From the NCBI GenBank assembly GCA_022561675.1, contig JADFQT010000193.1, positions 1-5,019 on the forward strand: a stretch of 5,019 nucleotides of DNA, read 5' to 3'. How positions within the stretch are numbered: the stretch's first letter is position 1; every line of letters starts with the position of its first letter. This document shows, piece by piece, positions 1-5,019 of this stretch. Under the pieces are notes generated by a model. That model was not told the origin of the DNA and did no database searches. It saw only the letters and a program-made list of their open reading frames with translations. The position numbers and the translations under genes are program-made. This DNA is from Chloroflexota bacterium. GTDB taxonomy: Bacteria > Chloroflexota > Dehalococcoidia > Lucifugimonadales > UBA3495.

Positions 1-1356
1 GCCGGCAAGTCATGGCCTGATGCTGGCAAGGTGTCGTTTGACGAGTGGATGGGCGAGCAAGGCATCGCGCGCTCGACAGGTCGGAAGTGGATGCAGAACT
101 ATCGGGCCATCATCGCATGTGATCTGCCGCATGACATTCTGGACCGCATCCGCTGGACCAAGCTCAATCTGATTGTGTCTCGGCTGGAACCCGGCAATGA
201 CGAGAATAACTCCGCGTGGGTCGAGCGGGCCGAAAAGTCTACCCGGAGAGACTTGGAAGAGACGGTCAAGGCAGCCCAAGGGAAGCCGAAGCCTGTTGAG
301 CTGAAAATCTGTGTGTCCGAGATTCAGATTCCTGTTGATCAGCACAAGGCGTATTTCGACAAACTGGCTAAGTTCAAGACGGCGACGGGTGCGGCAAACG
401 ATAGCGAGGCCGTCCTCAAACTCGTGGATCAGGCCGACGCCCTCCTCGAAGGATTTCGTCCGGGCGTCATGCAGCGACTGGGACTGGACCATGCGACACT
501 CGCGGATCGTTACCCGAAGCTGATTTACTGCTCGATCTCCGGATTTGGCAACACCGGTCCGGACGCAGCCAAAGGCGGTTTCGACCTGGTCGCGCAAGGG
601 GTCAGCGGGCTGATGAGCATCACCGGAGAGGCCGATGGCGAGCCACAGAAAGTGGGCATCGCGGTGTCCGACATTGGGGCCGGAATGTGGGCCGCCTTTG
701 CCGTTATGACCGCGCTCCACCACCGGGAAAGAACCGGCGAGGGTCAGTATATTGACATCTCCATGCTGGACGCGCAAATAGCCTGGCTCACCTACCAGGC
801 GGCCTATTACTTTGCCAACAATGAACCTCCCAAACGGCTCGGCGCCGCCCACCCAACCTTGGTTCCCTATCAGGCCTTCATGAGCCAAGACGGCAAATAC
901 GTAAATGTGGCGGTGGGGTCGGAGCGCATCTGGGAGCGCTTCTGCAAGGGCATTGACCGGGCAGACCTCAAGACTAACCCGGAGTTCACCCTCAACGGCG
1001 ACCGGGTCCGCAACCGGGCCACCCTCGTTCCCTTGCTGCAGGAATACTTTTTAACCAAACCGGCCAGCCATTGGGTGGACGTCCTCCAGGCGGTGAACGT
1101 GCCGGCGGGGCCGATAAACGACCTGGCCGACGTTTTCAGCGACCCCCAGGTTCTACACCGCCAGATGCTATTGGAAATGCCTCATCCCACTCTGAAATCC
1201 ATCAAGCAGACCGGACTGCCCCTCAAGTTCTCCGTCACTCCTGGGGGATTGGACCGGCATCCGCCCCTGCTGGGAGAGCATAATCAGGAGATTCTAAAGG
1301 ACCTGGGCTACTCCGCCGCCGCCGTTGAAAGGCTGGCGGAAAAGTCAATAATCTAG
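1..1356 (+). CDS. Chimeric ORF: phage-like N-terminus fused to an N-truncated CaiB/BaiF (family III) CoA-transferase; 5' end outside window
   Basis: The frame has no stop back to base 1, and the GTG at 31 has no ribosome binding site, so the true start probably lies upstream. Numbering residues from that GTG, residues 1-~125 do not resemble a CoA-transferase. They contain SFDEWMGEQGIARSTGRKWM and a charged stretch, reminiscent of phage/plasmid hypothetical proteins (DUF3102-like at best, unproven). From about residue 127 the protein is a clear family III CoA-transferase, an enzyme that moves CoA between carboxylic acids through an aspartyl-CoA intermediate. Visible motifs are ADALLEGFRPGVMQRLGLD, GGFDLVAQGVSGLMSITGE, VSDIGAG with the likely nucleophile Asp214 (aligned by eye with Asp169 of formyl-CoA transferase), RERTGEGQYIDISMLDA, VPAGPIND and the C-terminal PPLLGEH. 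About 80 N-terminal residues of the fold, including CoA-binding loops, are missing, so activity is doubtful. Substrate unknown. The CaiB identity is secure; whether the fusion exists in the cell is not. Confidence 0.85.
   Translation, partial: AGKSWPDAGKVSFDEWMGEQGIARSTGRKWMQNYRAIIACDLPHDILDRIRWTKLNLIVSRLEPGNDENNSAWVERAEKSTRRDLEETVKAAQGKPKPVELKICVSEIQIPVDQHKAYFDKLAKFKTATGAANDSEAVLKLVDQADALLEGFRPGVMQRLGLDHATLADRYPKLIYCSISGFGNTGPDAAKGGFDLVAQGVSGLMSITGEADGEPQKVGIAVSDIGAGMWAAFAVMTALHHRERTGEGQYIDISMLDAQIAWLTYQAAYYFANNEPPKRLGAAHPTLVPYQAFMSQDGKYVNVAVGSERIWERFCKGIDRADLKTNPEFTLNGDRVRNRATLVPLLQEYFLTKPASHWVDVLQAVNVPAGPINDLADVFSDPQVLHRQMLLEMPHPTLKSIKQTGLPLKFSVTPGGLDRHPPLLGEHNQEILKDLGYSAAAVERLAEKSII
400..424 (+). 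other. Junction between unrelated N-terminal segment and CaiB/BaiF domain
   Basis: Homology changes here, around residues 124-132 of the frame starting at 31 (DSEAVLKLV). Upstream, AKFKTATGAANDSEAV reads like the end of a small phage-type or ribbon-helix-helix-like protein. Downstream, LKLVDQADALLEGFRPG is the standard CaiB segment that normally follows a LDLK-SPEGR motif, which is absent. The switch stays in frame. I see no terminal inverted repeats or target duplication at the joint, so it does not look like a simple insertion-sequence edge. Recombination at a short shared sequence, or a mis-assembly, would both look like this. Confidence 0.6.
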
Positions 1357-1367
1357 ACTCTGCCCCC

Positions 1368-1372
1368 GGAGA
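1368..1372 (+). promoter_or_regulatory. Ribosome binding site of tag (GGAGA)
   Basis: GGAGA lies 6 nt before the TTG at 1379. This spacing supports TTG as the tag start and suggests independent translation although the upstream stop is only 22 nt from the start. Confidence 0.6.
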
Positions 1373-1378
1373 CGGCAA

Positions 1379-1978
1379 TTGGCCACTGACCAACCATCCC
1401 CAGCCGGCGAGCCGGAGCCCAACCGCTGCAGCTGGACCGGCTCAGACCCGCTGATGGTCGAGTATCACGACACGGAATGGGGTGTGCCCCTGCACGACGA
1501 TCGGATGCTGTTGGAATATCTGATCCTCGACGGGGCGCAGGCGGGTTTGAGTTGGTCGACCATCCTCAAGAAGCGCGAGGGCTATCGACGGGCCTTTGAT
1601 GATTTCGACCCCCTTCTCATCGCCGCTTATGATGAAGCCAAAGTGGCCTCTTTGCTCCAGGATGCCAGCATTGTCCGCAATCGACAGAAGATACGGTCCG
1701 CCATCGCCAATGCCCAGGCCTTCCTCCGCCTGCAAAGCGAGTTCGGGAGTTTCGACCATTACCTGTGGTCGCTCCTGGGACCTCATCCCCAACAGAACAC
1801 CTGGAGGCTGGATTCGGAGATACCCGCCCAGACTCCCCAGGCTGAATTACTCAGCAAAGAGTTGAAAAGCCAGGGGTTCAGCTTCGTCGGCCCCACAATT
1901 TGCTATGCCTTCATGCAGGCAGCCGGCCTGGTCAACGACCATCTGGTGAACTGCTTTCGCTACGACCAAGTATCTTGA
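1379..1978 (+). CDS. tag: DNA-3-methyladenine glycosylase I
   Basis: Base-excision-repair enzyme that removes 3-methyladenine from alkylated DNA; cytoplasmic, helix-hairpin-helix fold. The 199-residue product is close to E. coli Tag (187) and matches it along its length: RCSW (16-19), YHDTEWGVP (29-37), AQAGLSWSTILKKRE (53-67), RNRQKI (100-105), EFGSF (121-125), GFSFVGPTICYAFMQA (166-181) and VNDH (185-188). The four zinc-snap ligands are present as Cys17, His30, His188 and Cys192. The TTG start is chosen because GGAGA precedes it by 6 nt and the next in-frame ATG (1454) would remove Cys17. Two base-pocket positions differ by my alignment: E. coli Glu38 is Asp51, and Tyr13 is Met26; Tyr16 and Trp46 are kept as Tyr29 and Trp59. 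It follows the CoA-transferase frame by 22 nt and could be co-transcribed with it, with no functional link apparent. Confidence 0.95.
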   Translation: MATDQPSPAGEPEPNRCSWTGSDPLMVEYHDTEWGVPLHDDRMLLEYLILDGAQAGLSWSTILKKREGYRRAFDDFDPLLIAAYDEAKVASLLQDASIVRNRQKIRSAIANAQAFLRLQSEFGSFDHYLWSLLGPHPQQNTWRLDSEIPAQTPQAELLSKELKSQGFSFVGPTICYAFMQAAGLVNDHLVNCFRYDQVS

Positions 1979-2064
1979 TGCCGGACTGTATTTCTCAGCC
2001 TGAAGGAATTAGGTTGGGGCAACTCAATCTCAGCGCATTAGAAAATCTCTGCCGTACCCACGAG

Positions 2065-2093
2065 TTGGCTAGTCGCTCCGGTGACTGAGCCAA
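2065..2093 (+). terminator. Bulged hairpin after tag, possible weak terminator
   Basis: TTGGCTAGTC (2065-2074) pairs with GACT-g-AGCCAA (2083-2093), with one bulged G. The stem can close further through G-T and C-G pairs to a TCCG tetraloop. It lies 87 nt after the tag stop and just before the putative promoter of the next gene, a sensible place for a terminator. No run of T follows, so intrinsic termination would be weak; it may be only a stable 3' end structure. Confidence 0.3.
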
Positions 2094-2102
2094 AATTGCA
2101 CC

Positions 2103-2132
2103 TTGCTTTAATCCCATCAGCCGATTTATTAT
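2103..2132 (+). promoter_or_regulatory. Putative sigma-70-type promoter for the SDR gene
   Basis: TATTAT (2127-2132) matches the -10 consensus TATAAT at five of six bases and lies in a locally AT-rich patch. An 18-nt spacer separates it from TTGCTT (2103-2108), a poor -35 keeping only TTG. The start of transcription would be near 2139, giving a leader of about 65 nt before the GTG start at 2204. Based on consensus matching by eye only. Confidence 0.35.
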
Positions 2133-2149
2133 AGGGCCGGTTTCATAAC

Positions 2150-2174
2150 AACCAATGGTTCCCAGGCATTGGTT
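2150..2174 (+). repeat. Perfect 8-9-8 inverted repeat in the SDR leader, candidate operator or hairpin
   Basis: AACCAATG (2150-2157) and CATTGGTT (2167-2174) are perfect inverse complements around a 9-nt spacer. The element lies between the putative -10 box and the ribosome binding site, where a bound repressor could block transcription or an RNA hairpin could affect the leader. GGTTCC also occurs twice as a direct repeat (2157-2162 and 2171-2176). No regulator gene is in the window to pair it with. Confidence 0.45.
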
Positions 2175-2187
2175 CCGGGTTGCTAGC

Positions 2188-2194
2188 AGGAGGT
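2188..2194 (+). promoter_or_regulatory. Consensus ribosome binding site AGGAGGT of the SDR gene
   Basis: A full AGGAGGT sits 9 nt before the GTG at 2204. It rules out the in-frame TTG at 2180, which lies upstream of this site and would place it inside the coding region. Confidence 0.8.
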
Positions 2195-2203
2195 CTAACC
2201 AGG

Positions 2204-2998
2204 GTGGATTTGGGTTTAAGGGAACGGGTTGCCATCGTTGGGGGGGCCAGTCGAGGACTCGGTCGGGCCATCGCCCTGGCCTTCGCCCACGAGGGCGCCA
2301 ACGTTACAATATGCGGCCAGAATGATGAAGCCCTGCGGCGGACCGAGATTGAACTGGCACGGGTGGGCTCCCAGCACCACGTTCTGGCCATCCCGGCTGA
2401 TATCTCCACAGCCAGGGACATCCGCCGGGTTGTGCGGGACACCTTCAACCGGTTCGATCAGGTTAGCATTCTGGTGACCCAGGTAGGCAACTCCGCCACT
2501 GGTCCCGCCGTGGAATTCGAGGATGAGGAAATCTCCACCGACCTGGAACGCAATTTTTTTAGCGCCATCAGGCTCAGCCGGGAAGTCATACCCTACATGA
2601 AGCAAGCGCACTGGGGGCGCATCATCAATCTTCTGACCACTCCAGTTCAGCAGGCCAGCGAAGGCATGGGCCTGGCCGCCGCCAGCCAGCTGGCCCTGGT
2701 CGGCTACTTCAAGTCACTGGCCAACGAACTGGCCCCTTTCAATATCACCGTCAACAATGTCGTTTTTGGTGCAGTGGACACGGAACAGTTCACTTCCCGG
2801 CTGGAAAGCGAAGCGCGGGAACATAATCGGCCCACCGCAGACCTGCTAAAGGAAACCCTGGCTCGCGTTCCTATGGGCCGCCTGGGGAAAGCAGAAGAGG
2901 TGGGAGACCTGGTGGCGTTTCTGGCCTCGGATCGGGCCGGATTCTTAACTGGAAGCAGCACGGTGGTTGACGGTGGCATGCTCCAGGCTATCAGGTAA
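2204..2998 (+). CDS. SDR family (FabG-like) protein lacking the catalytic Tyr and Lys
   Basis: A 264-residue Rossmann-fold protein of the short-chain dehydrogenase/reductase superfamily, normal in length. The GTG start gives MDLGLRERVAIVGGASRGLG, a typical SDR beginning, and is placed 9 nt after AGGAGGT. The NAD(P)-binding turn is GGASRGLG (13-20, first Thr of TGxxxGxG replaced by Gly), with Asp66 (ADI) for the adenine pocket. The usual NNAG is TQVG (92-95). Asn117 of helix 4 is kept. The catalytic Ser is Thr145, and at the expected +13 and +17 positions the YxxxK motif reads Ala158 and Gln162. The C-terminus is canonical (VPMGRLGKAEEVGDLVAFLA, then VVDGG). It resembles a recognised FabG-like subgroup in which YxxxK is also lost; that comparison is from memory. 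Classical reductase activity is therefore unlikely; it may bind nucleotide, act as a partner subunit or use another mechanism. It may head a unit with the M24 gene 69 nt downstream. Confidence 0.9.
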   Translation: MDLGLRERVAIVGGASRGLGRAIALAFAHEGANVTICGQNDEALRRTEIELARVGSQHHVLAIPADISTARDIRRVVRDTFNRFDQVSILVTQVGNSATGPAVEFEDEEISTDLERNFFSAIRLSREVIPYMKQAHWGRIINLLTTPVQQASEGMGLAAASQLALVGYFKSLANELAPFNITVNNVVFGAVDTEQFTSRLESEAREHNRPTADLLKETLARVPMGRLGKAEEVGDLVAFLASDRAGFLTGSSTVVDGGMLQAIR

Positions 2999-3026
2999 TC
3001 AGGGCCTCAACCCCGGTCCATTAAAA

Positions 3027-3053
3027 CGGCCCCGAGTCCTCGGCCCGAGTCCT
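3027..3053 (+). repeat. Short tandem direct repeat between SDR and M24 genes
   Basis: CGGCCCCGAGTCCT (3027-3040) is followed directly by CGGCCCGAGTCCT (3041-3053), identical except for one missing C. It lies just before the M24 ribosome binding site. It is probably a slippage duplication; no regulatory role can be read from it. Confidence 0.6.
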
Positions 3054-3055
3054 TA

Positions 3056-3060
3056 GAGGG
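3056..3060 (+). promoter_or_regulatory. Ribosome binding site of the M24 gene (GAGGG)
   Basis: GAGGG ends 7 nt before the ATG at 3068 and supports that start. It follows immediately after the tandem repeat. Confidence 0.55.
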
Positions 3061-3067
3061 TAACGCC

Positions 3068-4306
3068 ATGAACCAGCGGCGGGTATTCCAGGACGCCCAG
3101 GAATTCCTTACTCGGGAGCAGCTACCTGGGTGGCTGATCCACGATTACCGCGGCTCCAATCCCATTTTTCGGCAAGTAGTAGCACCCTTGGGACATGTAA
3201 CCCGTCCCTGTCTCCTCTACATCCCGGCGCGAGGCATTCCCACGCTTCTGGTTCATCACGTCGACGCCGGAAAATTCGCGTCTCAAAATGGAGAACCCGA
3301 TTCAACTCCGAACATAGAGCTGTCAATCTACCGCAGCCGCCAAACCATGGTCGAGTCTTTGAGAGAGGTTTTGTCGGGCGCAGCCAGGGTGGCCATGGAG
3401 TACTCCCCTAATAACGAGCTGCCCCGGGTGTCGCGGGTTGACGCCGGAACAGTGGAGTTGGTGCGCTCCCTGGGGCCGGAGGTGGTTTCATCGGCGGACC
3501 TGATGCAGTTCGCCACTCAGCGCTGGACATCGGAACAGCTGGCGGGGCACCAGCGGGCCGCCGAAAAATTGGGGCAGATAGTTAACCAGGCCTTTCAGCA
3601 CATCGGCCGGCCGGAGATTGAACGGCTGGGGAGGGAACAGCCGGGGTCTGACCGGTACTTACCCACTGAGTTCGAGATTGCTGAGTTCGTTCGCCGCAGA
3701 TTCGCCGAGGAGGGACTGGAGGCCGCCGACGGCCCCATAGTATCGGTCAACGCCCACTGCTCCGACCCCCACTACGAGCCCATGCCCGAGGGCAGCAGCG
3801 TTATCCAACCCGGAGATTGGGTGCTCATCGACCTTTGGGCCAAAGAAAACCGGCCCAACAGCGTTTACGCCGATATCACCTGGGTTGCCTACGTGGGGGA
3901 CCGGGTGCCGGAGCGCCATCAGAGCATTTTCGACATCGTCATTGGCGCCAGGGACGCGGCCCTGATTTATCTTCAAGAGTCCTTCCAACAGGGGTTAACG
4001 GTCCAGGGCTGGCAGGCGGACCAGGTGGCCCGGCAGTACATAGAAGCCCGAGGATACGGCGAATTCTTCACCCACCGGTTGGGCCACAGCATTAGCTACG
4101 AGGTCCACGGCGAAGCGGTGAACTTGGACGGATTTGAGACCCACGACACCCGGCAGATAATACCTGGCATCGGGTTCTCCATTGAACCGGGGATCTACTT
4201 GCCGGAGTTTGGCGTCCGGTCCGAGATAGACGCCTACATGTCGGAAGCGGGCCCCTACGCTTCATCGCCGGTACAGCGGGACGTGGTACTGATACCGGCG
4301 GGGTAG
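3068..4306 (+). CDS. M24 family metallopeptidase (Xaa-Pro aminopeptidase/prolidase-like)
   Basis: A 412-residue protein with the two-domain layout of prolidase, aminopeptidase P and creatinase. Residues 1-~145 form the creatinase-like N-terminal domain; ~150-412 form the pita-bread catalytic domain. All five expected metal ligands are visible: Asp255 (LIDLWA), Asp269 (ADITW), His340 (HRLGHSI), Glu373 (SIEPGIYLPE) and Glu386 (RSEID). The second histidine of the active site is probably His347 (EVHGE). Such enzymes hydrolyse Xaa-Pro bonds or related C-N bonds with two metal ions, usually Mn or Co, in the cytoplasm. No signal peptide or membrane segment is seen. The GHSIS loop differs slightly from the commoner GHGIG, and members of this family in catabolic clusters need not be peptidases, so the substrate is open. 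The ATG has GAGGG 7 nt upstream. It lies between the SDR and monooxygenase genes on the same strand. Confidence 0.9.
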   Translation: MNQRRVFQDAQEFLTREQLPGWLIHDYRGSNPIFRQVVAPLGHVTRPCLLYIPARGIPTLLVHHVDAGKFASQNGEPDSTPNIELSIYRSRQTMVESLREVLSGAARVAMEYSPNNELPRVSRVDAGTVELVRSLGPEVVSSADLMQFATQRWTSEQLAGHQRAAEKLGQIVNQAFQHIGRPEIERLGREQPGSDRYLPTEFEIAEFVRRRFAEEGLEAADGPIVSVNAHCSDPHYEPMPEGSSVIQPGDWVLIDLWAKENRPNSVYADITWVAYVGDRVPERHQSIFDIVIGARDAALIYLQESFQQGLTVQGWQADQVARQYIEARGYGEFFTHRLGHSISYEVHGEAVNLDGFETHDTRQIIPGIGFSIEPGIYLPEFGVRSEIDAYMSEAGPYASSPVQRDVVLIPAG

Positions 4307-4342
4307 CATCCCCGTTTGCGACGGCTTAAAGCCCGCCTGCTT

Positions 4343-4399
4343 CGACTGTGGCCTGGGAAGGACTAGAAAGTCGCCTGACTTTGGGTACTAGGCCCCAAA
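4343..4399 (+). promoter_or_regulatory. Overlapping alternative hairpins upstream of the monooxygenase gene
   Basis: Four short arms pair in overlapping fashion: CGACT (4343-4347) with AGTCG (4369-4373); AAAGTC (4367-4372) with GACTTT (4377-4382, 4-nt loop); and TTTGGG (4380-4385) with CCCAAA (4394-4399, 8-nt loop). The second pairing excludes the first and third, an attenuator-like arrangement. The arms are only 5-6 bp, no T run follows, and no leader peptide was recognised, so chance is a serious alternative. The AAAGTC/GACTTT hairpin could instead mark the 3' end of the M24 transcript. Confidence 0.25.
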
Positions 4400-4404
4400 A
4401 TGAA

Positions 4405-4416
4405 CCAAATATTTGG
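4405..4416 (+). repeat. Perfect 12-bp palindrome overlapping the monooxygenase ribosome binding site
   Basis: CCAAATATTTGG is its own inverse complement, and its last two bases are the first two of the GGAGGT site. A DNA-binding dimer here would sit directly over the start of the gene. With no loop it cannot form a good RNA hairpin within one molecule. Confidence 0.5.
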
Positions 4417-4420
4417 AGGT
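4415..4420 (+). promoter_or_regulatory. Ribosome binding site of the luciferase-like monooxygenase gene (GGAGGT)
   Basis: GGAGGT lies 5 nt before the ATG at 4426 and fixes the start of the partial gene that runs off the right edge. Confidence 0.75.
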
Positions 4421-4425
4421 AAGCC

Positions 4426-5019
4426 ATGCAGTTCGGTCTGGCCTACGAGATGCAGCGCCCAACCCTGGACGACCAGGCGGTGGTCGAGGAAACCCTCGAG
4501 CAGTGCATTCTAGCCGACGAGATGGGGTTCGACTATGTTTGGTTCGTGGAGCACCATTTCCTGACCACCTTCTCCTCCTCTCCCTGCCCGGAGGTGATGT
4601 TCGGCGCCCTTAGCCGGCTGACCAAGCGCATCCGGCTGGGATTTGGCGTGGTAATCCTTCCCTACCACCACCCGGTGCGGGTGGCCGAGCGGGTCGCGAT
4701 GGTGGACCAGTTATCCCACGGGCGGGTGGACTTCGGCACCGGGCGTTCCGCGCCCTACGAGCAGACGGGAATGGGCATTGACCCCCGGTATACCCGGGAG
4801 ATGTGGGAGGAGTCCCTGACCATGATCCCGAAGATCTGGGAGTCGGAGACCTTTGAGTGGGAAGGAAAGTTCTGGAACGTGCCGCCCCGCCAGGTTTTGC
4901 CCAAGCCCTACCAGAAGCCCCATCCGCCCATCTGGGTCGCCGCGCTGCAGCCCGCCACCTACCAGATAGCGGCGGAGACAGGCATAGGCGTCATGGCCCT
5001 GGGTATCAGCGCCCCATCG
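4426..5019 (+). CDS. Luciferase-like (LLM class) flavin-dependent monooxygenase, 3' truncated by window end
   Basis: The frame stays open to the last base and gives 198 residues, roughly half of the 330-400 usual for the family. It begins MQFGLAYEMQRP after GGAGGT. Bacterial-luciferase family motifs are present in order: GFDYVWFVEHHF (34-45), where the His-His pair matches the LuxA active-site histidine region; RIRLGFGV (68-75); HHPVRVAERVAMVDQLSHGR (81-100); VDFGTGRS (101-108); and HPPIWVAA (166-173). These are TIM-barrel enzymes that use reduced FMN (or F420 in some branches) to oxygenate or cleave organic substrates. Reduced flavin often comes from a separate reductase, and none is visible here. 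The EHHF motif and overall pattern favour the FMN-dependent luciferase branch over the F420 one, but this is inference. It may be the last visible member of a unit with the SDR and M24 genes, although the 119-nt gap would also allow its own promoter. Confidence 0.9.
   Translation, partial: MQFGLAYEMQRPTLDDQAVVEETLEQCILADEMGFDYVWFVEHHFLTTFSSSPCPEVMFGALSRLTKRIRLGFGVVILPYHHPVRVAERVAMVDQLSHGRVDFGTGRSAPYEQTGMGIDPRYTREMWEESLTMIPKIWESETFEWEGKFWNVPPRQVLPKPYQKPHPPIWVAALQPATYQIAAETGIGVMALGISAPS

Noticed and set aside
380..440. Insertion-sequence end at the fusion joint
   Set aside because: I found no terminal inverted repeat, target duplication or transposase motif near the joint, so recombination or mis-assembly is the better explanation.
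10..888. 292-codon open frame on the minus strand
   Set aside because: It is antisense to the CoA-transferase frame, which carries unmistakable family motifs. The minus-strand translation shows no recognisable domain and is a by-product of GC-rich codon use.
1978..2088. 36-codon ORF whose ATG overlaps the tag stop codon (TGATG)
   Set aside because: The overlap suggests translational coupling, but the product has no recognisable features, no ribosome binding site was apparent, and its end overlaps the hairpin at 2065-2093. I judge it to be chance.
2180..2203. Longer SDR start at the TTG of base 2180
   Set aside because: The consensus AGGAGGT at 2188-2194 lies downstream of this TTG and is correctly spaced for the GTG at 2204, which also gives a normal SDR N-terminus.
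2554..2560. Run of seven T inside the SDR gene as a possible frameshift or terminator site
   Set aside because: The reading frame continues normally with family motifs on both sides, and I noticed no stable hairpin before it.
3020..3046. Terminator between the SDR and M24 genes
   Set aside because: The possible stems (CCGA/TCGG, GGCC/GGCC) are only about 4 bp and no T run follows; they arise from the tandem repeat.
4405..4416. CCAAATATTTGG as a CArG box (CC(A/T)6GG)
   Set aside because: It matches the eukaryotic MADS-box/SRF site exactly, but the setting is clearly bacterial. Only its palindromic nature is kept as an observation.

Overview
This 5,019-base window is GC-rich bacterial DNA. 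All its convincing genes are on the + strand: an acyl-CoA transferase fragment fused to a foreign N-terminus, a DNA-repair glycosylase, a short-chain dehydrogenase-like protein, an M24 metallopeptidase-like protein, and the 5' part of a luciferase-like flavin monooxygenase gene. The mix of CaiB/BaiF transferase, SDR, M24 and luciferase-like monooxygenase genes is common in catabolism-rich Chloroflexota (Dehalococcoidia/SAR202-like lineages) and also in some Actinobacteria and Proteobacteria. Chloroflexota is my best guess, but it rests on gene content only; no marker gene is present.

Layout: 1-1356 is one open frame that also runs off the left edge. Its first ~125 codons look like a phage or plasmid-type hypothetical protein. 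From about base 400-424 it becomes a CaiB/BaiF family III CoA-transferase that lacks the first ~80 residues of that fold. After a 22-nt gap comes a complete tag gene (3-methyladenine DNA glycosylase I, TTG start, 1379-1978). The 225-nt gap that follows holds a bulged hairpin, a plausible sigma-70-type promoter and an 8-9-8 inverted repeat. It leads to an SDR gene (2204-2998) whose start is fixed by a full AGGAGGT ribosome binding site. The SDR keeps the nucleotide-binding fold but has lost the catalytic Tyr and Lys. After 69 nt comes an M24 family protein with all five metal ligands (3068-4306). After another 119 nt, containing several mutually exclusive small hairpins and a perfect palindrome on the ribosome binding site, the luciferase-like monooxygenase gene starts at 4426 and leaves the window at the right edge.

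Working together: the SDR, M24 and monooxygenase genes are co-directional and may form one transcription unit starting near 2139, consistent with oxidative breakdown of an organic substrate. No substrate can be read from the sequence. Tag is a housekeeping repair gene that looks functionally unrelated to its neighbours. I see no RNA gene, CRISPR array, insertion sequence or replication origin. The two observations most worth following up are the chimeric first ORF (real fusion or assembly artefact) and the active-site-degenerate SDR.
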